NCBI GenBank assembly: GCA_027050975.1
Contig: JALUAR010000091.1
Location: forward strand, 1 to 18,936
Reading direction: 5' to 3'
Origin: Thermodesulfovibrio sp.
GTDB lineage: Bacteria; Nitrospirota; Thermodesulfovibrionia; Thermodesulfovibrionales; JdFR-85
DNA: 18,936 nucleotides
Under the pieces are notes generated by a model. That model was not told the origin of the DNA and searched no databases. It saw only the letters and a program-made list of their open reading frames with translations. Shown one piece after another: positions 12,819-18,936 of the stretch; position 1 is the stretch's first letter; every line of letters starts with the position of its first letter. The position numbers were made by a program, and so were the translations under genes.

Positions 12819-14786
12819 TTACCGCTGGAGATAGGAGTTTGATACCCCGGAAATCTCAACGGTTAAGGTTTTTAAGTCCGTAGTGAACCTTACCTCGGGA
12901 ATCGATTCCAGAAATATCTTTCCGTAAGGCTTCTGTAGTATCCTGCTGTCCAGAATAGCAATTATTCCTCTGTCAGTTGCTGTTCTGATAAGTCTTCCGA
13001 ACCCCTGCCTGAATGTTATCACTGCCTGAGGTACCTGATAAGCATAAAAAGGATCGGTTCCTTTTGCCAAAAGGCTTTCCATTCTGGCCTCTACAATTGG
13101 GTCAGTAGGCACGGCAAAAGGGAGTTTTGTAATCACCACGCATTGCAGGTCATCACCAGGAATATCAATCCCCTGCCAGAATGTATAGGTTCCGAATAAT
13201 ACAGCCTTGTCAAGCCTCTTAAACCGCTCTATGAGGGTATAACTGTCTGCATCTCCCTGTTTGAGGATGGTCAAATCCTTTACAGTTATATTATCAAAAA
13301 CCTGTTCTATCATGGAATAGCTGGTAAAAAGCACAAGGGTTCTTCCACCGGTGAAGTTCAGGATCTTCTCTATCTCTCTGGTGACAGAGTCTATATACTC
13401 TTTGTCTCGCGGTTCCGGGATATGTGAAGGGATATAAAGGAGAACATTCTCTTTGTAGTTAAAAGGAGATGTAAGGATCAGGGTCTCTGTTTCGTCAATT
13501 CCCAGACGTTCCTGTATGTAGGAGAAGGAGCCCCTTACTGAGAGGGTTGCCGAGGTGAGTATCACGGGACGGATCGCCTGGAAGAGGTTTATCCTGAGAA
13601 GATCTCCCACATCTATTGGCGTGGCTGAAAGCATGATTCTTCTTCCCTCGCTTCCTGCCCAATAAACATATCCATCAAGCTCCTGGTTCAGGATTATACC
13701 CAGGGATTCTATATGAGCCCGACATCTGTCAGCCAGGGACTTGAGATCCTTACCCTCCTCTTCGTCGGCATATCCTCTGCCAACCTCCCTGAGGCTTTGT
13801 TCAAGGGCATCCAGGTGCTCAGAAAGAATGTCGACAAAAGGGAGAGGTTCATGGCGCCTGATTCTCTTTGTCTTCTCTCCTGACAGATAATCGGAAACAG
13901 TCTGGAAAAAACGTTCCGACTGCATTCGGAGCCTTTCCACAATTGCTGATAACTCGGAGATTGTCATGGGATCAGATTCCTTAAGTCTCTTCAAAAGTCC
14001 TTTGCCTCTGGGAGATATTATGGAGTCCAACAGGTGCTTCAGTCCTGTATTGGATACCTCAACACCTAAGTAATCAGAGGCAACCCCCTCTATTTCATGA
14101 GCCTCATCAAAAACAATTGTCTCAAATTCAGGAAGGATGTTCCAGCCTGTTGAAATGTGGGCAAAGAGGAGGTGATGATTGACCACAAGGACCTGGCTTG
14201 CCCTTTCCCGGGTCCTTGCCAGCTGGTAAAAACATTCATTAAAGAATCTGCAATCCCTGCTGTGGCAAAGGTCTGGTTCACGACAGACCTTTCTCCAGAG
14301 AGTATGGGGTGGGGTAATCTCCTGATAGAGACCGCTTTCGGTTGATTCTGCCCACTTCAAAAGCCTTACGAAATCATTCTCCTCAAACACCTCGAACAGG
14401 CCATGATTGTGGGTTATATTCAGTCTTCTCAAACAAAGGTAGTTTTCGCTTCCAAGGCATAATGCATATGAGATATCCGGAAAGAGTCGCTCAGTTAGTA
14501 ACGGCAGATCCTTTTCCACCAGCTGCCTTTGCAGAGTCTTTGTGTATGTGGATACAACCGCACGTTCTATTCCTCCTGTTTCTACAGAATGAAGAAGTGG
14601 CACAAGATAGGCAAGGCTTTTTCCCACGCCTGTGCCAGCCTCTACTATCAGGTTGCTCTCGGTCCGAAGGGCCTCCATTACAGCCTCTGCCATCTGGTAT
14701 TGCTCGTCTCTGAACTCATACTGGGGGATCTCCCGAGAGAGTTTTCCCTTATGTCCAAAATAGAGGTTGATAATCTCATCTACCAT
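12819..14786 (-). CDS. dinG: DinG/XPD-type Fe-S ATP-dependent DNA helicase
   Basis: The 655-residue protein is a superfamily 2 helicase that unwinds DNA 5' to 3', thought to clear R-loops and replication-repair intermediates. Motifs appear in order: Q-like FRDEQYQMAEAV (25-36), Walker A EAGTGVGKS (49-57), VSTYTKTLQRQL, DEAH box with VFDEAHEIE (225-233), ILTSATLS, and FRQGFGRLIR near the end. Between motifs I and II are C118 (NYLC), C174, C179 and C185 (spacing CxxxxC and CxxxxxC), the four 4Fe-4S ligands of the DinG/XPD group; C168 is an extra cysteine. Length fits the stand-alone helicase without the exonuclease domain of some Firmicutes DinG. The ATG at 14786 lies 2 bases after the lipoprotein stop codon with no Shine-Dalgarno, so translation is probably coupled. 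Confidence 0.93.
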   Translation of the reverse strand: MVDEIINLYFGHKGKLSREIPQYEFRDEQYQMAEAVMEALRTESNLIVEAGTGVGKSLAYLVPLLHSVETGGIERAVVSTYTKTLQRQLVEKDLPLLTERLFPDISYALCLGSENYLCLRRLNITHNHGLFEVFEENDFVRLLKWAESTESGLYQEITPPHTLWRKVCREPDLCHSRDCRFFNECFYQLARTRERASQVLVVNHHLLFAHISTGWNILPEFETIVFDEAHEIEGVASDYLGVEVSNTGLKHLLDSIISPRGKGLLKRLKESDPMTISELSAIVERLRMQSERFFQTVSDYLSGEKTKRIRRHEPLPFVDILSEHLDALEQSLREVGRGYADEEEGKDLKSLADRCRAHIESLGIILNQELDGYVYWAGSEGRRIMLSATPIDVGDLLRINLFQAIRPVILTSATLSVRGSFSYIQERLGIDETETLILTSPFNYKENVLLYIPSHIPEPRDKEYIDSVTREIEKILNFTGGRTLVLFTSYSMIEQVFDNITVKDLTILKQGDADSYTLIERFKRLDKAVLFGTYTFWQGIDIPGDDLQCVVITKLPFAVPTDPIVEARMESLLAKGTDPFYAYQVPQAVITFRQGFGRLIRTATDRGIIAILDSRILQKPYGKIFLESIPEVRFTTDLKTLTVEISGVSNSYLQR

Positions 14787-14788
14787 AA

Positions 14789-15559
14789 TTATTTGTCCGG
14801 TCCTTTATTTAAGGGAGCATCCTTTGTAAGACGGGTTAAAGGAAATGTGTCAGGTACAGAGGGAAGTATGAAAGCCTCCTCTTTGACAGGTTTGTTTAGT
14901 TCGATATCCTTTAACTTTATCTGCAAGGAATATCTATCTGTTAGTACCTCTATCTCATCCGGTATCTCATTGTTATGGTGAAGAATATTCATGGTCATTG
15001 CCCTTGTGTTCGAGCCGAATACCTCTACGGCCCTCCACTGTAGACCCTCTTTGGAAAAGCTATATATTGCTTTAAGCACCAGTTTGTCCTTTTCCTTTCC
15101 AAATACAAAGAGTTTGTAAGCCGTCTCGGTCTCCTTTATCCTCTTTGGAGCGTTAAGGAGTCCTTCTCTGTCGGGTAGGAGCCTTTTAAAAGGTACATTT
15201 CCTTCGTAAATAGCGTTCTTTTGGGGAATATAAACCCTGAGGTTTCCCTGTTTGAAGAGAAGGTCGAAGGCTGTGATTCCGAAAGGGCCGAAGATTCTCA
15301 GCAATGCCCTGTCAGGGTGTTGATATACCAGTACTCCGGGAAATGTTCCTGCAGGTTTGCCGTTTTTAACAATTTTTAGAGTTACAGAGGCTTTGACAGT
15401 TGAGATATCCAGTAGGCTTACTTTATCGATTAATGTTTCGGGGGTCAGCTCCTTCCCTGGATATAGCTTTTTGGTTCTAACCTCCCTGGTACATGCCAAC
15501 AGAGAGATGAGAAGGAGGATTGTAAAAAGCAGGGCTAACTTCATAGATGATGCTTTCAT
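14789..15559 (-). CDS. DUF4292/LolB-like lipoprotein
   Basis: From the ATG at 15559 the 256-residue product has a lipoprotein signal peptide (MKLALLFTILLLISLLAC) with lipobox LLAC and lipidated C23. An RSVTLK-like beta-rich domain follows: VKASVTLKIVKNGKPAGTFPG, VYQHPDRALLRIFGPFGITAFDLLFKQGNLRVYIP, and YSLQIKLKDIELNKPVKEEAFILP. This is the LolA/LolB-type half-barrel seen in DUF4292. Such proteins bind lipids or lipoproteins and probably act at the outer membrane; the exact role is an inference. The start at 15559 is preferred over a codon at 15580, because TATAAT would lie inside the longer reading. TATAAT ends 9 bases before this ATG with no ribosome binding site, which fits a nearly leaderless mRNA. 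dinG follows after 2 bases. Confidence 0.82.
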   Translation of the reverse strand: MKASSMKLALLFTILLLISLLACTREVRTKKLYPGKELTPETLIDKVSLLDISTVKASVTLKIVKNGKPAGTFPGVLVYQHPDRALLRIFGPFGITAFDLLFKQGNLRVYIPQKNAIYEGNVPFKRLLPDREGLLNAPKRIKETETAYKLFVFGKEKDKLVLKAIYSFSKEGLQWRAVEVFGSNTRAMTMNILHHNNEIPDEIEVLTDRYSLQIKLKDIELNKPVKEEAFILPSVPDTFPLTRLTKDAPLNKGPDK

Positions 15560-15568
15560 GGTCAGATT

Positions 15569-15574
15569 ATTATA
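15569..15574 (-). promoter_or_regulatory. -10 box of the lipoprotein-dinG unit
   Basis: On the minus strand a perfect TATAAT ends 9 bases before the ATG at 15559. The best -35 candidate at 16 bases is a weak TCAACA. The spacing predicts a leader of only a few bases. Confidence 0.4.
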
Positions 15575-15656
15575 ACCCAAATCCAGCGATTGTTGAATTG
15601 TCGTACCGCTTGGTCCAAATATAACCTACATTGGGAAATTTCCAGGAGGGCTCTTA

Positions 15657-15691
15657 AAGAAAAAGGCCTGAAACCGGAGTTTCAGGCCTTT
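15657..15691 (-). terminator. Strong intrinsic terminator of the YeeE/YedE gene
   Basis: AAAGGCCTGAAAC (15662-15674) and GTTTCAGGCCTTT (15679-15691) form a perfect 13-base-pair stem with a 4-base loop. On the minus strand the stem is followed by a T-rich run (TTTTTCTTT counted from the stem foot). It lies about 25 bases past the stop of the gene at 15717. Confidence 0.9.
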
Positions 15692-15716
15692 CGTTCTTTG
15701 CGTTATGTAAGAGGGC

Positions 15717-16778
15717 CTATATATCCATATCCTTCATCGGTTTTATAAAGAGGAAGTAAACCATTGTCCAGTTACCAAGGATAATGAAGATTGTTGCAAC
15801 CACACTTGCAAGGGCAAGGGTGGAAAAACCTGTAATGCCGTGTCCCACGTTACATCCGCCACCAACACTTGCTCCGAATCCCATAATAAGTCCGCCAACA
15901 AAGACCCTGAGAAGCTCTTCAGCACTGGGAGCTTTTAACTTAAACTCCTTCAAACCCTTTGCACTAAGCCATGCTCCGATAGGAGTGCCGAGAACAAGCA
16001 TTGCGCCCCATGTGGGTGTATCACCTGTAAGTATGAATTTAAAGAGTTCCTGTGTTGGGCCGGTGTAGGATACGCCTCTGGCACCACCACCCCATTTCTC
16101 AGAGGCCCACCATGCCAGTGTGACAACCAGACCAAGCAGAACTCCGGTAAGTGGCCAGGAATATCCCTTCTGTGGCTTCTGCACGCCGCCGCGGAAGATG
16201 AAGGGCAGAGCGATAACCGTTAATACCCCAATGACAATCCACTTGTTAACCCCTATGAAGCTGTAAAGGGTCGGAGGTACAACATCAACTCCCTTGTCCC
16301 AGAGTTCTATAACCTGTTCGTCCGAAAGGGCCTTGAGACCGTCAGGAGTCTGCCATACGGTGAAGCTTCTGAGGAAGTTGTAAACAGGACTGAGAATGCC
16401 GTTCTTTGTAGCATAAATGCCAATAACGAAACCAAGAATGGTAACCCACGCATTGAACTGTCCTTCACCGATCTTGTACCAGATACCACTGCCACAGCCT
16501 CCGGCAAGCACTATTCCCAGACCGAAGATGTAACCACCAACGATGTTGGCGATTGGAGAGAATGCCTGTCTTCTGAGTTCCTCGATCTGACCGATGTCCT
16601 CAAGAAAATTAGCACCGATTGTAACAATGATCAGACAGAGGAGATAGGCTTTGAAAAGGTTGTAATCATTGATAAAGATGACGTCCCTGAAGGCGGTGTT
16701 CATACAATACCGGCCACGCTGCAGAACCCACCCTGTAGCAATACCAACAATAAGACCTGAAATGACTAATGCTAACAT
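15717..16778 (-). CDS. YeeE/YedE-family (TsuA-like) thiosulfate or sulfur-compound transporter
   Basis: The 353-residue membrane protein has about nine hydrophobic helices and the three cysteine blocks of the YeeE/YedE family: GRYCMNTAFRD with C25, AGGCGSGIWYKIGEGQ with C95, and VGGGCNVGHGITG with C309. In the thiosulfate transporter TsuA, conserved cysteines in such blocks pass the substrate through the membrane. The two halves (around C95 and C309) are internally similar (GxxFGxGxxLAGGCGSG versus GGLIMGFGASVGGGCNVGHG), as known for the family. Thiosulfate uptake is the closest guess; another sulfur compound is possible. No TusA or rhodanese gene is adjacent. The ATG at 16778 follows GGGAGGG. 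The gene has its own promoter, a leader of about 90 bases and a strong terminator. Confidence 0.92.
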   Translation of the reverse strand: MLALVISGLIVGIATGWVLQRGRYCMNTAFRDVIFINDYNLFKAYLLCLIIVTIGANFLEDIGQIEELRRQAFSPIANIVGGYIFGLGIVLAGGCGSGIWYKIGEGQFNAWVTILGFVIGIYATKNGILSPVYNFLRSFTVWQTPDGLKALSDEQVIELWDKGVDVVPPTLYSFIGVNKWIVIGVLTVIALPFIFRGGVQKPQKGYSWPLTGVLLGLVVTLAWWASEKWGGGARGVSYTGPTQELFKFILTGDTPTWGAMLVLGTPIGAWLSAKGLKEFKLKAPSAEELLRVFVGGLIMGFGASVGGGCNVGHGITGFSTLALASVVATIFIILGNWTMVYFLFIKPMKDMDI

Positions 16779-16868
16779 ACGCCCTCCCGCAAGGATTGTT
16801 TTTCTGGGGACTAAATCCCCTTTTTGTTACAAAAGGTTACGGTAGAGTGATTACACTTTGTTACAGGG
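16779..16868 (-). promoter_or_regulatory. Leader of the YeeE/YedE gene with direct repeats and hairpin
   Basis: TTTGTTACA occurs twice on the plus strand (16823-16831 and 16857-16865), 34 bases apart, about three helical turns. On the minus strand the predicted RNA leader also has a short hairpin GGGGA-TTTAG-TCCCC (16806-16820) between the second repeat and the ribosome binding site. The repeats could bind a regulator near the transcription start. I recognise no known riboswitch. Confidence 0.4.
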
Positions 16869-16874
16869 TTGTAA

Positions 16875-16904
16875 ATAATAGATTAAAAGGGGTGGGCTTG
16901 TCAA
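16875..16904 (-). promoter_or_regulatory. Promoter of the YeeE/YedE gene
   Basis: On the minus strand a perfect TTGACA (16899-16904) is followed after 18 bases by TATTAT (16875-16880), 5 of 6 matches to the -10. It starts about 10 bases past the stop of the heptosyltransferase gene, so the transporter need not depend on the upstream operon. Confidence 0.65.
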
Positions 16905-16914
16905 TACCGAAAAA

Positions 16915-17907
16915 TCAGAGATTCAGGGCCTCTTTTATGGTTCTTACCACCTCTTCTGGGGTTACATCATACATACAGCGAATATCGTTGCATCTCTTCT
17001 TAAAACATGGCCTGCAATTGATAGATGACTTGATAACCCTGCTTTTAGAGCCGTAAGGACCTGTTCTGATTTCACTGGTCGGGCCGAATATGGCAAAGAC
17101 CGGAATATCGAGGGCAGAGGCAATATGCATTGGGCCTGAATCATTCGTGAGGACAAAAGTTGAATCCTTTATTACCGAACAAAGCCCTTTCAGATTGGTC
17201 TTGCCTGCAAGATTCAGGACATTGGTTTCAGATAGTGATGTGATTTTCTCGGCAAGATCAATATCACTGCCTGCACCTACCAGAACGGCCCTGAATTCCA
17301 TCTTTGCGAGTTCCTTTGTCACATCGGCAAAATACTCTGCAGGCCATCTCTTGCTCTGCCATCTCGCTCCCGGGACTATTACAAAATATCTGTTTTCATT
17401 AACGGGGTTTTTACCCAGAGGTGGCAAGGGAAACCCGATTTTGCTGGACTGAATCTGAAGAAGCGATGCAATCTTGAGGTAACGATCCACTGCATGGATA
17501 TCTTTGCCGCCTTCTATTTTGAGATTGTAAAAGAGAGGGCTCATCTCTCTGGCATCGCTGAAACCGATACGGACAGGTGCCCTGCTGAGGGCGGTTATGA
17601 TACCGCTTCTTAGCAGTCCTTGCAGGTCTATTACCACATCATATCTTTCCTCACGGAGTTTTTTCCCAATACCCAGGATTTCTTTGATTGTGCCTGGTGC
17701 TTTCAGGGGATTTTTCCAGTTCTGTTTATTAATGACAAAGACTCTGTCGAGTAAGGGATGTTCCAATAACAGATCTTCGAATCCCTTTGCCACAACCCAG
17801 TGAACAGAAGCCTCGGGAAGACCTTCCTTTATTGCTTTAAGCAGAGGCAGGGAATGGATAATGTCTCCAAGTGAGCTGGGTTTGACAATCAGGATCTTTT
17901 TATACAT
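16915..17907 (-). CDS. Glycosyltransferase family 9, heptosyltransferase-like
   Basis: The 330-residue cytosolic enzyme fits GT9 and would transfer heptose from an ADP-activated sugar to the lipopolysaccharide inner core. The N-terminus ILIVKPSSLGDIIHSLPLL carries the catalytic-type D15 in the family's SSxGD block and is closest to the WaaC (heptosyltransferase I) pattern. YDVVIDLQGLLRSGI, the nucleotide-side VPGARWQSKRWPAEYFADV and TNDSGPMHIASALDIPVFAIFGPT are further GT9 blocks. A cysteine cluster near the end (C298, C301, C306, C311) is common in many GT9 proteins outside the enterics and may bind a metal. The acceptor cannot be read from the sequence. The ATG at 17907 overlaps the end of the preceding gene by 8 bases, so the two are probably coupled. 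Confidence 0.9.
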   Translation of the reverse strand: MYKKILIVKPSSLGDIIHSLPLLKAIKEGLPEASVHWVVAKGFEDLLLEHPLLDRVFVINKQNWKNPLKAPGTIKEILGIGKKLREERYDVVIDLQGLLRSGIITALSRAPVRIGFSDAREMSPLFYNLKIEGGKDIHAVDRYLKIASLLQIQSSKIGFPLPPLGKNPVNENRYFVIVPGARWQSKRWPAEYFADVTKELAKMEFRAVLVGAGSDIDLAEKITSLSETNVLNLAGKTNLKGLCSVIKDSTFVLTNDSGPMHIASALDIPVFAIFGPTSEIRTGPYGSKSRVIKSSINCRPCFKKRCNDIRCMYDVTPEEVVRTIKEALNL

Positions 17908-18730
17908 GTATGATTGAAGAGTTCAGGATGTTTCGGTATTTTTCTGTCCACAGACTCTTTTTTTGTCTCCTCCACTCCTCTGTTGTTCTCTTCTGGATAA
18001 TGCCTGCATTTAGTATCCTCTGAACAATAATATCAAAGGCTTCGCGCTTGTGTAGAAAGGAGGAGTGGAGTTCTCTCAGTACCTTGTCTATTAATGCCCT
18101 TGTCAGGCTTTCTCCTAAAACATCAGCTATATCTTTATGTAGGATATGGTCCATCAACTCTTTCAATTTCACCTCTTCCTTTGAAATCTTTTCTGCCTTC
18201 CCCACAGTGCTGGACCATTTTTTGATAAATTCTTTGAATGCCTCTTTGTCGCAGCTTCCTTCTACCCTTTTGTATATTAAGGCGCAGAGTGACAGGAATG
18301 TCTCTTTGTTTAGAGTGCTTCCAATGCCTTTTATCTCTTTCCTGAGAGAATTAAGTGTGTCTTCGCCTATTTGTATTCCTAACTCCTGTTTCAGTCCTTG
18401 CAAAAGCTCCTGCTCAAAGAAACGTAGTACCTCATTATGTAGAGTTTCCTCATCCAACAGATTCACAAAACCCCTGATCTTTTCATCATACAGGCCATTC
18501 TTAAGATTGAAAATTACCTTTCTATGGAGTTCCTCTATGAGATCTTTTATCATCTCGTTAAGGCGGTCAAACTTTAGTATGTCAGCATAGCTCAGCCTCT
18601 CTTCATTGATTATCATGCCCTTGTAAAAGAGAGTGCTTACAATAACTGGATTGGCCAGTCCCCTGTCCTCTGTCTGAATATGGAAGGTAATGCCCTTATA
18701 TGGTACGTTTTCATTCCGTCCTTGAATCAT
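17900..18730 (-). CDS. Conserved hypothetical protein (276 aa) coupled to the heptosyltransferase
   Basis: The 276-residue soluble protein has a short N-terminal beta-rich module (YKGITFHIQTEDRG at 11-24, then NPVIVSTLFYKGMIINEERLSYADIL). A long, mostly helical region rich in Leu, Lys and Glu follows. I recall the N-terminal block from uncharacterised proteins of Nitrospirota and Desulfobacterota, but I know no function. There is no signal peptide, membrane helix or nucleotide-binding motif. The second half (about 80-200, for instance EVLRFFEQELLQGLKQEL) could form helical bundles. The ATG at 18730 lacks a Shine-Dalgarno; TATGAT at 18741-18746 ends 10 bases before it. The 8-base overlap with the heptosyltransferase suggests cotranslation, but does not prove a role in lipopolysaccharide synthesis. 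Confidence 0.82.
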   Translation of the reverse strand: MIQGRNENVPYKGITFHIQTEDRGLANPVIVSTLFYKGMIINEERLSYADILKFDRLNEMIKDLIEELHRKVIFNLKNGLYDEKIRGFVNLLDEETLHNEVLRFFEQELLQGLKQELGIQIGEDTLNSLRKEIKGIGSTLNKETFLSLCALIYKRVEGSCDKEAFKEFIKKWSSTVGKAEKISKEEVKLKELMDHILHKDIADVLGESLTRALIDKVLRELHSSFLHKREAFDIIVQRILNAGIIQKRTTEEWRRQKKSLWTEKYRNILNSSIIHV

Positions 18731-18878
18731 ACTCTATTGTATCATAACGCAAGGGGAGCGTATAAAGGGCCCGCAGTGCAGAAGAAAAGAGGTTTGTTCC
18801 TTTGGAAAAAAATCTTTGTAAAACAAACGGTTGTGCTATCATATTCAAACTAAAATAATGACAATTAATAAAAAATAC

Positions 18879-18907
18879 TTGAAATCAAAAATCTTTTTAT
18901 GTATAAT
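18879..18907 (+). promoter_or_regulatory. Near-consensus promoter of the right-edge gene
   Basis: TTGAAA (18879-18884) and TATAAT (18902-18907) are separated by the ideal 17 bases. The ATG at 18915 follows 7 bases after the -10, so transcription would start at the ATG itself. This is the clearest leaderless arrangement in the window. Confidence 0.65.
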
Positions 18908-18914
18908 TACAAGT

Positions 18915-18936
18915 ATGGATAAAGAACGTTTGGAAG
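18915..18936 (+). CDS. Start of a gene truncated by the window edge
   Basis: Only seven codons (MDKERLE) are visible after the promoter at 18879-18907. No ribosome binding site precedes the ATG. The gene is divergent from the 276-residue gene at 18730; the 184 bases between them hold this promoter and otherwise AT-rich sequence. The call rests on the promoter and its spacing, and the product cannot be guessed. Confidence 0.4.

Noticed and set aside
18048..18590. 180-codon open frame on the plus strand
   Set aside because: It is the Ser/Leu/Phe-rich mirror of the 276-residue gene at 17900-18730 and has no ribosome binding site.
1..18936. CRISPR arrays, insertion-sequence ends or complete integrase/transposase genes
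   Set aside because: I looked for regularly spaced direct repeats and for recombinase motifs on both strands and found none beyond the tRNA fragment.

Overview
The window looks like a piece of a Gram-negative, moderately AT-rich bacterial chromosome. An ADP-heptose-type glycosyltransferase, a lipobox lipoprotein and a periplasmic alpha carbonic anhydrase imply an outer membrane. The gene mix (YeeE/YedE sulfur transporter, DinG helicase, DUF4292 lipoprotein, orphan MinD-like ATPase, and a 276-residue protein opening with a YKGITFHIQTEDRG-like block) reminds me of Nitrospirota or Desulfobacterota. That placement is an inference from family resemblance, not from a marker gene.

The left part (1-5280) is accessory in character. 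It holds a truncated gene at the edge, a membrane-anchored hypothetical with an EF-hand-like loop, two unrelated-looking ATPases of the AAA/DUF4143 type, the remains of an AbrB-PIN toxin-antitoxin pair broken by frameshifts in poly-A runs, and a zinc-ribbon membrane protein. It ends in a 3' fragment of a tRNA-Pro gene (5139-5165), the usual scar of tRNA-targeting integration. Both ATPase genes have TTGACA promoters whose -10 region is covered by AGTAAA/TTTACT inverted repeats, which suggests autoregulation or a shared repressor.

The middle part (5279-11370) carries a secreted carbonic anhydrase with its own promoter and terminator, and two overlapping small genes (the second DUF2007-like). 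It continues with a probable two-gene unit of an SPFH-domain protein with three C-terminal zinc ribbons and a partner with two zinc ribbons, then a 12-TM MFS transporter and a compact nitroreductase. The nitroreductase promoter lies inside a perfect 11-bp inverted repeat.

The right part (11629-18730) is all on the minus strand and more housekeeping-like. The order of transcription is: 276-residue unknown and heptosyltransferase (8-bp overlap); YeeE/YedE transporter with its own promoter, about 90-nt leader and strong terminator; DUF4292 lipoprotein and DinG-type Fe-S helicase (2-bp gap); and a MinD/ParA-type ATPase. A divergent gene starts at the right edge with a near-consensus promoter.

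Several genes have a -10-like box only 7-10 nt before the ATG and no Shine-Dalgarno sequence (4101, 10669, 15559, 18915 and possibly 18730), while others have strong GGAGG sites. This suggests a mix of leaderless and led transcripts. Short coding-like remnants without start codons lie in several intergenic spaces, so the region has seen gene decay and turnover.
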